Shown here: positions 44,268 through 54,597 of the stretch, piece by piece | Layout: every line of letters starts with the position of its first letter | How positions within the stretch are numbered: position 1 is the stretch's first letter | Assembly (NCBI GenBank): GCA_932294295.1 | Contig: OW028578.1 | Span: 38,648,685 to 38,712,684, forward strand | Direction: 5' to 3' | Length of the DNA: 64,000 bases | DNA from: Alitta virens | Taxonomy: Eukaryota; Annelida; Polychaeta; Phyllodocida; Nereididae | The notes under the pieces: model-generated | Seen by the model: the letters and a program-made list of their open reading frames with translations, nothing else | The model's database searches: none | Told to the model about the DNA's origin: nothing | Made by a program: the position numbers and the translations under genes

Positions 44268-44393
44268 GACTTGGAAACTAAACATCAGAGGGCGTCATGT
44301 GAATTCAGGACTCTTATTGGCCGAGGAACTGCCTAAACCAAAGAGAATCCTGGATTCACGTGTACGTGTTGTCCTCTGAAGTTAGATTCAAAT
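44268..44393. mobile_element. MITE family D (GTCATGTGAATCCAGGA), copy 1
   Basis: GACTTGGAAACTAAACATCA and GGGCGTCATGTGAATTCAGG at the left are mirrored by CCTGGATTCACGTG...GTCCTCTGAAGTTAGATTC at the right. The same family occurs at 47943-48077 and 48528-48844. It lies 0.4 kb downstream of the first GH31 gene. Confidence 0.65.
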
Positions 44394-44830
44394 TTTTGCT
44401 AAACCTTATGGCCTAATTATTTTCTAGGATTCTACTATTACTGGACATTGATTTTCACAATGACAAAGCAGCTTTTAAACACTCTCAGAAACTATGGAAT
44501 GTGGTTGACCCGCAAAGTGGACCGCGTATGTCAAAATGACTCAGCTAATTTTAAAATGAGAGTAAAATATACCTCTGCAAAGAGTTAAGTTTCTTTGTGA
44601 TATAGTACAGAGAAGAACTCCCTACAGAGGGTACCATTCATTCTAAATCGTACATTGTTAGGGGGAGGGTTACCTTTGCTCCATTATGAAAATTAGCGGA
44701 ATGATTTTTGAGAAAGCACACGCTCCATTCCACATGGAAGATTCAAGACATTTTCTAAACAATTAGAAAACAACTGTACTCTTTTTTTTTCTGAGAGTGA
44801 CAGAAATCCACCATTTATACTGTGATTATC

Positions 44831-46816
44831 TTATATCCTCTGGAACAGTCCTATTTCATCCAATTTAATGGAGTAATCTTTCAATGTGATTGGTCCTTCA
44901 ATGTTTTCCTTATTTCGAAGGTCTTGCCAAGTTCCGTTTGGAATATAAATATCCCTCTTGATGGCGCCCTTGTCCAAAATTGGGGCAACCAAAAGGTCAT
45001 CACCAATCAGGAACTGAGAATCTATTTCAAAGGTCATGGGGTCCTCAGGTGCAATCCACCATAATGGCCGAATAATGGGGTAACCATTTTGTGTTGCTTC
45101 TTGGGCTAGTTTAATGATTTTCGGAGCGACAAATTCCTGATGTAGTTTGACGTATCGAAGTGAGATTTGTGTAGTTTCATCATCGTACTGCCACGGAGCG
45201 ATTGAAAACTGCATGCTAGGGAGAAATGCCGTAAGCTCCAACCATCGGATAAAAAGCTCCCTTTCAGGTATATTGCCATAAAAATCATTGTTCTCTGAAT
45301 ATGCATTACCACCTATCATGTCAGGCAAAATATAGGGATAACCTATGATGCCAAAATGCAGCACTGATGGTATGAGAGTTTTCAAACCGTTGTCATAACC
45401 CCATACTGAGTTCTTATCCATAGTACGCACCAATATGCCAACATGTTGTGTCTGGTAACCTGCTCGAACTTCGATACTACTGTCAGAGATTTGTCGCAAT
45501 GCTTCAACATAGTACTTTACAAATTCCATTGGATTTTGAAGCGGTTGATGTGTTTTGAAAAGCGGTGGAAGGTATTGATTTTCGCCTGCATCAAATTTGA
45601 ATGAATCGACTCCAGATTTTCTGAGGTTGACCAACCTTTGCTCAAACCATCGAACTGCGGCTTGATCAGTAAAATCAATAACACCAGCAATCCCCTGCCA
45701 CCATTTCACTAGACCTGGGACTAATCCTGTGTGGTCTTTAACAAGTAATCCATTCTTCATACCTTCGTAAAAAGTCTTAGTGTCTGTATTGACGAATGGC
45801 ATGATCCATGTTGTGACTCGAAATCCTTTGTCGTGAATGAAGTCAGACAAACCTTTTGGGTTGGGAAATTTAGTAGCGTCCCACTCCCAGTCTCCGTAAT
45901 TGGATGTGTACATGTCATCAATTTCGATATGAGAAGCAGGGAATCCATTACTAATGATTTCTTCAGTGAAGGTCTTAACGTCATCTTGAGTTACAGCCAT
46001 TTTGTATCGTGCCCATGTGGACCAAATGGGCGACTTGAATACTTCGTGATCTGGTACTTCAGTAGGAAATTGCCACAGCTTTCCTAACAAGGCCTTGTGA
46101 ACTTTCATTATGTTTTCAGCAATGCAAATAGTGTAATTCAACTCCAAAGGCTTGCCACTGTAATATGGGAATTTAGCGTGGTCATAATCGGAGCGCATGC
46201 AGAATTTCTCGTTGTCGTAACCAACATTTAATGGGGAATTGTGATCAATGTAAAGTGCCATACCATCTGAAGTTAAGAAGTATCTCTCCAGTACAGATCC
46301 ATATTCTCTTGGCTTGGGAATAATATCGATAGACAGAAAAGGAATCATACTTTGCGATTCAACTTGTATAGGCCATCTTTGATAAAATGTCTCCGCACCA
46401 CCATACCAGTTAGCTCCCTTAGTGTCTATGCAGTCATGTATTGGTAGATTAGGCCTCTTAGCCTTCCATTTGATATTTGCACAAATTGCAGTGTCATCCA
46501 ATTCTGAGAGCGAGACTTGAACAGAATAATCCTTGTCTGAATACTGCATTCCCGGTGTCTTCTTAATCTTTTTAATGGGTCCAGTAAATCCAATTCCAAC
46601 ACCAAGGTCGATGGTAGCCAGTTCCTCATTTGATTTCATCAAAGACAGACTCATTGCTTGTTCCTTCACCATGGTAACAGTGACGTCATTCAAACTTTGT
46701 GACATCTCTGATGACGTCACAATAGCATTTTGGTCATTTCTGCTATTCAGCTGACAATTGTACATATAATAGACATAAGCTAAGGCAATAGCTCCTAAGG
46801 CAACGATTTTTAACAT
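44831..46816 (-). CDS. GH31 MYORG-like glycosidase, type II membrane protein (catalytic motifs intact)
   Basis: A single-exon gene of 661 residues from the ATG at 46816; the upstream open frame to 46876 has only a GTG, so I use the first ATG. The N-terminus (MLKIVALGAIALAYVYYMYN) is a signal-anchor, followed by a luminal GH31 domain. Motifs include NWYGGAETFYQRWP, DDMYTSNYGDWEWD, SGVDSFKFDAGENQYLP (likely nucleophile Asp409), RAGYQTQHVG, TMDKNSVWGYDNGLKTLIPS (Asp467 and Asp475, the acid/base region), YPYILPDMIGGNAY and GYPIIRPLWWIAP. This pattern matches animal MYORG, an ER/Golgi-type GH31 protein reported as an alpha-galactosidase, whose coding region is also a single exon. The exact substrate here is unknown. 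A candidate poly(A) signal lies at 44231-44236 (minus). It forms a tandem pair with the gene at 50471-52552. Confidence 0.92.
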   Translation of the reverse strand: MLKIVALGAIALAYVYYMYNCQLNSRNDQNAIVTSSEMSQSLNDVTVTMVKEQAMSLSLMKSNEELATIDLGVGIGFTGPIKKIKKTPGMQYSDKDYSVQVSLSELDDTAICANIKWKAKRPNLPIHDCIDTKGANWYGGAETFYQRWPIQVESQSMIPFLSIDIIPKPREYGSVLERYFLTSDGMALYIDHNSPLNVGYDNEKFCMRSDYDHAKFPYYSGKPLELNYTICIAENIMKVHKALLGKLWQFPTEVPDHEVFKSPIWSTWARYKMAVTQDDVKTFTEEIISNGFPASHIEIDDMYTSNYGDWEWDATKFPNPKGLSDFIHDKGFRVTTWIMPFVNTDTKTFYEGMKNGLLVKDHTGLVPGLVKWWQGIAGVIDFTDQAAVRWFEQRLVNLRKSGVDSFKFDAGENQYLPPLFKTHQPLQNPMEFVKYYVEALRQISDSSIEVRAGYQTQHVGILVRTMDKNSVWGYDNGLKTLIPSVLHFGIIGYPYILPDMIGGNAYSENNDFYGNIPERELFIRWLELTAFLPSMQFSIAPWQYDDETTQISLRYVKLHQEFVAPKIIKLAQEATQNGYPIIRPLWWIAPEDPMTFEIDSQFLIGDDLLVAPILDKGAIKRDIYIPNGTWQDLRNKENIEGPITLKDYSIKLDEIGLFQRI

Positions 46817-47582
46817 CTTCACTCTCCCGATGAAAAGAACCTCACTGAAAACTATGTCCTGAATTTCATGGTTCACGAAGTGTTAGGAATGAAATCTTAT
46901 CTTCTCTACAGGTAGTTAGGGGGATTTGTGGAGGGGGTCAGAACCCCTACAATTGGTCTGAAGTTCGACAATAATAATGCTGATCAGACATCATTCTGGT
47001 TCCCCTCCTGCCTTACAAAAATTGGTCAGCTAAAAAAGTAAACTGCATGACTACTCTAACCTATTTAATTGACAAACTAAACCTCCCCCCTTTTACAGTG
47101 TTATTGGATACGCCCTTATTATACTTATGCATACATTTGTTACACACAGATAACATGAACACTCAAAGATAACCAAACAGGACTGATTATTCCAACTCTT
47201 GACTACTGTTACAATAGTCAAGTGTTGGATATACATTTTTATTAAGTTTGTCTAATGAGGTCAATAGTACTTATATAGTCTGGACCAGCAAATGCATGTA
47301 CAGTACAGAGGAACTTCACAACTGAGACCAACAAATAGTAAGACCACTTTAACTATATATCATATCAGCCCTGATAACACAAAACTGTCCCAGGGAAATG
47401 TGGTCTGTTGTTTTTAATGTAGTCTCAAGTAGGTCAAGTTAATTTCCTTCTAAACTCATATTTTCCCTCTAAACTCATATTCTCCCTCTAATCCCATATT
47501 TACCCTAGGGAAATATGACTTTTGCTAGGCAACCAGGCAGTGGGCATGGCTTAAAATAAGATCAAAAATAACAATTTTCAGG

Positions 47583-47642
47583 GTATTCACCCTGCCAGCC
47601 TATACTTTCCCTCGGGCCTATAAAGGCTGGCAGGGTGAATAC
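47583..47642. repeat. Perfect hairpin, 19-bp arms
   Basis: GTATTCACCCTGCCAGCCT is exactly mirrored by AGGCTGGCAGGGTGAATAC with a 22-bp loop. It is GC-rich against an AT-rich background. It could be a minimal fold-back element or a transcribed hairpin. Confidence 0.7.
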
Positions 47643-47942
47643 TCGGGTCAGTACAAAACAAACTAACAATAATAGGCTTATATAATTATTTACACAGAAA
47701 ATTTGAAATTGATAGCATAACGTTAAAATATATATTCCCATGACCTTAAAAAACCAAAAAGTTTAATTTACAAAAATTTGATATACGAGTTCATTCACTT
47801 CTTCAATTGTCAACATGCAATGCATCTCTCTGTACCCCACCATTTTGCTGGCCCTTCAGTATTCCTCAATAAACAGTTAGTCCTATGTATACATGCTAGA
47901 CTAAGCTAGACCACTATTTACATTGTACAGCAAAACTCATAG

Positions 47943-48077
47943 ACTTGTAAACTGAAATGCAGACGACGTCATGTGAATCCAGGAATCCCATTGGCTGTGG
48001 AAGTGTGGGACTTCTTGCTGGTTATACCCTATGAGTGTCCTGGATTCACATGACACCTCTCAAGTTTTGTTTCCAAG
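47943..48077. mobile_element. MITE family D, copy 2
   Basis: CTTGTAAACTGAAATGCAGA followed by CGTCATGTGAATCCAGGA at the left is mirrored by TCCTGGATTCACATGACACC and TCTCAAGTTTTGTTTCCAAG at the right. It is about 135 bp and has no ORF. Confidence 0.7.
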
Positions 48078-48527
48078 CTGGAAAGCCACAATGCCATAGG
48101 ATCGCTGAATATAAACTTTAGTTAGTTTAAAGATCACATCATGATTGGTATTTAATAGTGGATTTTCATGGAAGGTTCTGTTTTTCCACCAGGTGGCTAT
48201 GACAGGATACTGCAATTCTATTGGCTGAATAAGTTCCCGCCCTTGACTGTGATTGGCTGAAGCAAAGTGCATCCTAGGAGCAGTATTTTTAGTGCATTTA
48301 AATGTATATTTGACACTTTATCATTAAGTAGATTTTTATGGAATCAGTTAGTTATTACATACTCTGTCTGAAAAGTAAAAGGAGTAATAAGAGGAGAGGA
48401 AAGACTTATATCTTGTTGAATCCAGGGCTGCTCAGTGAAAAGACATTAACATGGTTAGCATTGGGTGCTGATATGGGATATTAGCTGAGCAGACTATTAC
48501 AACTAATTTCATAGACTTAGAAAACAA

Positions 48528-48844
48528 TTTCATAGATTGGAAACTAAACGCCAAAGGACATCATGTGAATGAAGGACTCCCAAGAGCCAAGGACTCACCT
48601 GAAGTCCTTTCGAGTTTAGTCTATGAAAGATATTGGCTAACCTCAGAAGGAGCGGCCATCTTTTTTCCTCATGCTGCACCACTCCATGTTGGATATGGGC
48701 AATCTGCAATACGATTTAAAGTTATTAACTCTGACAATAAAACTGGTGATGTTAAATTGAAACTCAATTATACTGTCCGTTTAGGCAAAGATATTAGAAC
48801 TACACGCACTAATTTGAAGTCCTCTCGAGTTTAGTCTATGAAAG
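48528..48844 (+). mobile_element. MITE family D copy carrying a GH31 gene fragment
   Basis: A family D left end (CATAGATTGGAAACTAAACG, CATCATGTGAATGAAGGACT) runs to a right end at 48601-48629. After the GH31 fragment, the same 29-bp right end recurs at 48816-48844 with one mismatch (GAAGTCCTNTCGAGTTTAGT then CTATGAAAG). The GH31 piece is therefore bounded by direct repeats of the MITE terminus. Confidence 0.65.
48625..48816 (+). pseudogene. GH31 gene fragment, inverted partial copy of the gene at 50471-52552
   Basis: These 192 bp match, with no indels and about nine substitutions by eye, the coding stretch 51734-51925 of the second GH31 gene (region LTSEGAAIFVDHAASLHVGY to TTHTNL), but on the opposite strand. 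It remains an open frame through the segment. It lacks a start and the catalytic domain, so it is a non-functional fragment. It joins MITE sequence at both ends, with short shared GAAAG at the left junction. Confidence 0.9.
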
Positions 48845-48954
48845 TGGCTGTAAAAGTAGTTAGTCAGGTATGGTTCCGTTTGGCTTGTTGGAGCTTTAAT
48901 GTGGTCAGGTCATAGTTCCTACATCTTAGTACTCAAAGCTGAACGTGTAATAGT

Positions 48955-49080
48955 TATACACCGTTACGAGGGATATAACATTACAATGTGGGCAGTTATA
49001 TCCCGAGGCGAAGCCGAGGGATTTAACTGCCCACGTTGGAATGTTATATCCCGAGTATAAGGTGTATAACTGACTTATAC
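48955..49080. mobile_element. Fold-back MITE (AGTTATACACC ends)
   Basis: AGTTATACACCGTTACGAGG, ATATAACATTACAATGTGGG and CAGTTATATCCCGAGGCG are mirrored by GCCGAGGGATTTAACTGCCC, ACGTTGGAATGTTATATCCC and GGTGTATAACT. The two arms are about 55 bp with few mismatches and almost no loop. A related fragment (GGGAGATAACATGCC, CAGTTATATCCCGGC) lies at 49390-49430. Confidence 0.75.
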
Positions 49081-50464
49081 CCAATGCACATTCAATAGTG
49101 GCTTTTTCGCAATTTATATTTTAGCTGTAATTGTGGGACTATTTTCATGGATGATTTGATTTTGCGAAGATTGTGATATGGTTGAAACTATGCAACAACA
49201 ACAGCAAACAAGAAACAACAAATGCTAAAGCAAACAATCCTTAAGAGGATTTACTCTTTGTTGTGCTTTTAAAACTAAGCAGACCTTAAGGGATTAATTC
49301 TGCATTGGAGCACGTTGTTTGTGTTTGTGTTTTTTTGCTAATCCCTATGTTAGCAGTTGTTCATGAATGATATTACTGCTCCAAAGCCGGGAGATAACAT
49401 GCCAAACTGGCCAGTTATATCCCGGCAAAGAACAATAGAAAAGGGACTACTTTGGGTATTACATATAATTATCACTCTAAAAACCTAGATTCGAGTGAAC
49501 TTACGCCCAAGAAATAAATCCATTTACTTTAGGGCAATTTAAGTGATATGATTTCCATAAATGGTCTTCACATTGAGGTTACAATGCATATGCACATTAA
49601 TGTATTGTTGTCTGGGAAAACTATAAATATGTACCCTGGATCCAGGTGAAGAGTATATCAGGAAGATATGTTTGCCATTCTGCTATCAAAAAATGACCTA
49701 TTAAAGAGTCTTCAAAATCAGAAATGTCTCTTTCAGTGCTTCTGGAGTTCATTCAATAATATCTTCTAGAACATGTCCTGTATAAGACAAATGCAGTTTA
49801 CATATTACTGGTCTTCATTGTTTTGTTTTTGTTTTGACACATTATCAACTCACGATATTGAGATTGTCAGTAAAATTATAATATTATATATTGTACAGTG
49901 GTTTTAATAGGTAACATTGGTAAGTACACAACTGGATCCAAAATTTTGTTGTCCTAATGGAGTGGTTTTAATCCACTTCATACTAAATTCATTGAATTCA
50001 AATTGATTAATTTAATGGAGATCCATTGAATAACACTGATAATCTACATTTCAGTTATACAGAAATGCTAATCAGCTCAAAATATTTTCTCACATTTATA
50101 TTTTTTGACATTTAACTTATATAAAACCCAGAGTTTTCAGCTCAGGAACATTTCAGAGTTTTCAGCTCAGGAACATTTCAAAGTTTTCAGTGTTGTTTTT
50201 TGTAAAGACATGATGGATACAATACCTACATGGTAAAATAAGTTGAGTAGTTGACTGATTAAAAGAACCAACTTCAGCAGTGTTTAGAAGTAATTCTGCT
50301 AGCTAGATAGGTATAACTGAAGTGTGCATTCTACAGTGTCCTTTGTTAACCACAGAGGTCTTCATCCAAAATGTTAAGAAGTAATCCAGGTGCCACAATA
50401 CTCTCAAAATATAAGAAACAGAGAAACAAGATTAACAAGAAATCATAGGATTGTTTGAACTCTT

Positions 50465-50470
50465 TTTATT
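50465..50470 (-). terminator. AATAAA directly after the second GH31 stop codon
   Basis: On the minus strand the stop TGA (50473-50471) is followed immediately by AATAAA. If used, the 3' UTR would be about 15-30 nt, which is very short. Other signals may be used instead. Confidence 0.35.
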
Positions 50471-52552
50471 TCATTTCACTCTTTCAAAGTATGGAATTCT
50501 TTCTAAAGGTGCTAAGTATTGATAGATGGTCAGCGGTCCGTCAAACATTTTGTTGTAATTCATATCTCTCCATTGTCCTCTTGGAAGGTAAATGCTACGA
50601 GTAGTTTCTCCTTTTTTTAATATTGGAGCCACGAGGACCTCATCTCCGATAAGAAACTGAGAATCAACGTCAAATGTTTTGGCGTCCTGAGGATCGACCC
50701 ACCACAACGGTCGTATTATTGGATGCCCATTTTGGACAGCCTCGTGAGCCAGCGGTATTACTTTAGGCGTGACATATTCATCATGTAGCTTTACAAACTT
50801 CTTCACAATGGCCACAGTCTCTTCATCATAATCCCAAGGAGCTACGGAAAACCGCATCACAGGTAAAAAGGCGACTAACTGACACCATCGGATGTAAAGT
50901 TCGCTATCTGGAAGTCGACCACTGACTATTGTACCTTCGTCTTTTGCAAAACTGTTTCCTCCAATTACATCCGGTACAAAGAAAATATAACCAATAATGC
51001 CATACTGTAAAACTGAAGGGATTACAGACTTAAGTCCTTCAATATCCCACGTAGATTCCTTGGGTAACATTTGAATGAACACATCAAGAGCCTGAGTTTG
51101 GTAACCGCAACGCACCATCAGTTTATTACTCGTCCCTTTGCGTAAAGTCTTTACTTGGTGAGTACACAATCCCATCGGGTTTAAAAGAGGTTTGTAAGTC
51201 TTTAATTTTCTTAGCAAGTAGTGTATAATCCCTCCATCTATAACAAAAGAGTCCATGTCAATTGCTTTTAATATTGCCACACTATCCATAAAATACTGAC
51301 CGGCAGCATTGCTGGTGAAATCAACATGGCTACCTGTGCCTTGCGACCATTTTATTTTAGCTGGTTTGAAATCTTCACCGGATTTTAAAAATATTCCAAG
51401 CTTCTTAGCAAGTTCATAAGATTCAGCATCCTCATTGATAAATGGGGCAATTGCGATGGTCAAGCAAGATATGCTTTTGTGGATTTCGCTAATCATGTCT
51501 TTGACCTTCGGAAATTTGGATTCGTCCCATATCCAATCTCCGTATTGTGTGTTAAAAACTTCATCTAGTTCCAACTGTGAAGCTGAAAAGTTGTGAGAAA
51601 ATATTTCCTTAACAAAAGTCAAAACATCTCGTTGGTTGACATTCTTTTGGTAGCGTACTTTTGTTGACCATATCGGATGGTTGAACGTTAAAATGTCCGG
51701 AACATCCTCTGGAAAACTCCACAATTTTCCGAGCAAATTAGTGTGTGTAGTTCTAACATCTTTGCCTAAACAGACAGTATAATTGAGTTTCAATGTAACA
51801 TCACCAGTTTTATTGTCAGAGTTAATAACTTTAAATCGTATTGCAGATTGCCCATATCCAACATGGAGTGATGCAGCATGATCAACAAAGATGGCCGCTC
51901 CTTCTGATGTTAGCCAATATCTTTCTAAAACTGGACCGTATGCTTTGTTTTCATCTGATTTCAAATCAGATGATAGAAAAGGTGATACTACAAGCTCACC
52001 ATAATTCAATGGCCATTGTTGATAAAGCATTTCTGCTCCACCGTAAAACAGAGCACTACCAACATCAATATTGTGACTTGGTTCATATCCACTGACCCCG
52101 CTTTCTTCCACTATATTCATACAAGGCATACTTTCAATATAGGAGCTGGTTAATTGTACAGTAGATCCTGTAGTCTCAATTGATAAATGTTTGCCTTTTT
52201 TTACCACTCTCACTCTTTTGCTGTTGGTCACTATCATTGCAGTTGTTATCGAAATGCTCGCAACTTTTGGATCTGACTCCTTGAATAAAGATATCACAGC
52301 TGATTCGTAAGTAATATTGCTACTCCATATTTGTGCATTGGCGAGATTGACATCTAGTGTACGCTGAACTTCATCGACATCCTTAGAAGAATGGCGTAAA
52401 CTTCTGCTGGAACCATCATAATCAGTCCCCATAAGCGTGACGGAGATTTTCCGTAGGAAAACGATGAGCGAAGAAATAAATACAACTTTCACCGCAGAGG
52501 AGATGAGGAATTTGATTCCTCTGAACCGTGGGACTTTCATTCCTGTTCCCAT
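50471..52552 (-). CDS. GH31 MYORG-like paralogue with degraded active site (probable pseudoenzyme)
   Basis: A single-exon gene of 693 residues starting at the ATG at 52552. A TTATTTATTTTTTCAG acceptor ends one base before the ATG, suggesting a 5' UTR intron. A membrane anchor (residues about 13-34) is followed by a full-length GH31 domain: FYGGAEMLYQQWP, YGDWIWDESKFPK, CGYQTQALDVFI, VPDVIGGNSFAKD, GHPIIRPLWWVDPQD. The catalytic region differs from its neighbour: KFDAGENQY becomes VIDGGIIHY (Asp439 kept, the following Glu replaced by Ile442), and MDKNSVWGYDNG becomes LPKESTWDIEG, with one residue deleted and both candidate acid/base Asp lost. The frame is uninterrupted and the scaffold conserved, so selection probably maintains it. 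The product is likely a luminal type II membrane protein with altered or no hydrolase activity. Confidence 0.9.
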   Translation of the reverse strand: MGTGMKVPRFRGIKFLISSAVKVVFISSLIVFLRKISVTLMGTDYDGSSRSLRHSSKDVDEVQRTLDVNLANAQIWSSNITYESAVISLFKESDPKVASISITTAMIVTNSKRVRVVKKGKHLSIETTGSTVQLTSSYIESMPCMNIVEESGVSGYEPSHNIDVGSALFYGGAEMLYQQWPLNYGELVVSPFLSSDLKSDENKAYGPVLERYWLTSEGAAIFVDHAASLHVGYGQSAIRFKVINSDNKTGDVTLKLNYTVCLGKDVRTTHTNLLGKLWSFPEDVPDILTFNHPIWSTKVRYQKNVNQRDVLTFVKEIFSHNFSASQLELDEVFNTQYGDWIWDESKFPKVKDMISEIHKSISCLTIAIAPFINEDAESYELAKKLGIFLKSGEDFKPAKIKWSQGTGSHVDFTSNAAGQYFMDSVAILKAIDMDSFVIDGGIIHYLLRKLKTYKPLLNPMGLCTHQVKTLRKGTSNKLMVRCGYQTQALDVFIQMLPKESTWDIEGLKSVIPSVLQYGIIGYIFFVPDVIGGNSFAKDEGTIVSGRLPDSELYIRWCQLVAFLPVMRFSVAPWDYDEETVAIVKKFVKLHDEYVTPKVIPLAHEAVQNGHPIIRPLWWVDPQDAKTFDVDSQFLIGDEVLVAPILKKGETTRSIYLPRGQWRDMNYNKMFDGPLTIYQYLAPLERIPYFERVK

Positions 52553-52619
52553 TCTGAAAAAATAAATAATTAAAAATTAAGGTAACTCACACACGGAGAA
52601 AAAGGTCTCCATTTGATCT

Positions 52620-53166
52620 TAAGGGATTGGGTGGGTGGGTGATTAGAGCTTTACGTCCTGTATTTCTGCACCAGTTGGGCTAATTAGGACAGGCAGAGAC
52701 CATGGCAATGAGACGAAGGATGAAACAGCCATCCAACGATCTTAAGGGATTAGTGTAATTATCATAATACCACCAAAATTACAGCAATTTCAAGGGCTAT
52801 GCACATTGCACAATAAAATTAAGCAAGAATATTGTCTCGTAACCCACAGTCAAGGTCTGAACTTGTAAGCAGTGTTAAGTATAATGACTCACGAGGGGGT
52901 GGGTGGGTGATTAGGGCTTTACGTCCTGTATTTCTGCACCAGTTGGGCTAATTAGGACAGGCAGAGACCATGGCAATGAGACGAAGGATGAAACAGCCAT
53001 CCAACGATCTTAAGGGATTAGTGTAATTATCATAATACCACCAAAATTACAGCAATTTCAAGGGCTATGCACATTGCACAATAAAATTAAGCAAGAATAT
53101 TGTCTCGTAACCCGCAGTCAAGGTCTGAACTTGTAAGCAGTGTTAAGTATAATGACTCACGAGGGG
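52620..53166 (+). repeat. 268-bp tandem duplication including a truncated SINE
   Basis: GTGGGTGGGTGATTAG occurs at 52631, 52899 and 53167, exactly 268 bp apart. Each of the first two units contains a SINE family A tail and body ending at CAGCCATCCAAC, then a unique stretch (GATCTTAAGGGATTAGTG to AATGACTCACGAGG). The third position continues into a complete SINE. The two units differ by only a few bases. It lies just upstream of the second GH31 coding exon, in its 5' UTR intron or promoter. Confidence 0.93.
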
Positions 53167-53352
53167 GTGGGTGGGTGATTAGGGCTTTACGTCCTGTATT
53201 TCTGCACCAGTTGGGCTAATTAGGACAGGCAGAGACCATGGCAATGAGACGAAGGATGAAACAGCCATCCAACTTAGGCTCGACCGGGAATCGAACCCGG
53301 GACCCAGCGGTTGGAAGTCCAGAGCGCTACCTCTGAGCTAGGCCCCCGCCCT
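53167..53352 (-). mobile_element. SINE family A, full length, minus strand
   Basis: It has a GTGGG-repeat tail, body, B box (GGAATCGAACCC on the plus strand) and A box (CTCTGAGCTAGG). It forms the left part of the ~555-bp segment duplicated at 58782-59336. Confidence 0.9.
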
Positions 53353-53727
53353 CCACACCATGTGATATTTACTTCAAATGTGGGGTATAATACTTGCTCC
53401 AGCATTAAGTCATACAAATGAATTCAAAGCACTACCAAGCTGTTTCTTAATGTGAATGACTTCCAGCTGTGATTGAGCTTATTAGATTAGAAGTGACTAG
53501 GCCAAGATTCGAACCTATGACCTAAAGTGGAGATGTTCAGTGCTTTTAACCATTAGACCAACAGATGCCTAAAGGCCAAGAAGAAAAAAATTATAATAAT
53601 AATAAAATGAGGAAAAAGATCACGAAAGTAACTGATAGTAACACATGGTGCCCTGTTATGGTCAGGTTCTTGTTTTTGAGAAATTTCAAGAAAAGTCTAG
53701 CAGATTTTGCACATTCCTTATGACTCT
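53173..53727 (+). repeat. ~555-bp dispersed duplication, copy 1
   Basis: From the SINE through CACACCATGTGATATTTACT, CCATTAGACCAACAGATGCC and GCACATTCCTTATGACTCT, the sequence is nearly identical to 58782-59336. Inside, at about 53499-53569 on the minus strand, is a second tRNA-like module (TGGTCTAATGGTTAAAAGC and GGTTCGAATCTTGG), so the unit may be a composite SINE. Confidence 0.9.
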
Positions 53728-54180
53728 TAATTGAGTTATTTTATGATATATGCATGCATGACAGATGTTCATATATTAGAACTCTAAAGTGCATCAAAAT
53801 AATTAAAACTATTGAAACTGATCAGGATCTAAATAAAACTGAACAAAATTCAATAATTTCCACATTAACCACATTCAACAATTTGTCATAACACTTTTGC
53901 ATTTTTTTGATTTTTGGTTTCTCACACAAAAAAGGCCTACATAGTGTATAATATTATTGACAAGCTGTTATAATATCTGACTATGAAATGCTGATGTTTG
54001 TGCGAATAGGTTAACTTATTGACAATGCTCATGTGCAACTGTATAATGCATTTAGTTTTACATCAAATTGATGTTTCTGAGTTAAATTGGATAGATAGAT
54101 AGATAGATATCGAAAGTGCAGCCCTCTGGTGCTTGCCACTAGCGAAGGTTGATTGATGAGGTGAAGAGGATTAGGTAGTG

Positions 54181-54356
54181 GATTAGGGCTTTATGTCCTG
54201 TACTTCTGCACATGATGGGCTAATTATGACAGGCAGGGACCATGGTAATGAGACGAAGGATGAAACAGCCATCCAACATAGGCTCGACCGAGAATTGAAC
54301 CCCGCACCAAGTGGTTGGAAGCCCAGCGCGCTACCACTGAGCTAGGCCCCCACCCT
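54181..54356 (-). mobile_element. SINE family A, minus strand, older copy
   Basis: GGATTAGGGCTTTATGTCCT, a diverged body, a GAATTGAACCC B box and CACTGAGCTAGGCCCCCACC are present. It lies after a (GATA)n-type microsatellite near 54090-54110 and a repeat (GTGCAGCCCTCTGG, GAGGTGAAGAGG) that recurs near 61613-61680. Confidence 0.85.
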
Positions 54357-54597
54357 GAGGTGAAGAGGAGTCCACCCAGGTTACATTTGGTAACAGTCAA
54401 TTCATCACTGCGCGATTCATCTGTGTATACTGTACCGCTCGTCACTGGAATTTGGATTCATCACCCGATATTGGTCGTTTCGTCACTGGTAGTGACAAAC
54501 CATAAAAATGCCTCTATTATCATTATATATACTGAACTGAATTCCCAATCTTGAATTTAGCTAATCTAAGTATTAATTAATTAATTCTTTTATCTCA

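Larger units (their letters stand above)
46900..50460. other. Region between the two GH31 genes
   Basis: It holds a 19-bp-arm hairpin (47583-47642), MITE family D copies at 47943-48077 and 48528-48844, a captured GH31 fragment, and fold-back elements at 48955-49080. No intact gene is present. The promoter of the first GH31 gene should lie just above 46816, with a candidate 5' UTR splice acceptor (TAGTTTTCAG on the minus strand) shortly upstream of the ATG. Confidence 0.55.

Noticed and set aside
46817..46876. N-terminal extension of the first GH31 protein
   Set aside because: The extension would begin with GTG, not ATG; the first in-frame ATG at 46816 directly precedes the membrane anchor.
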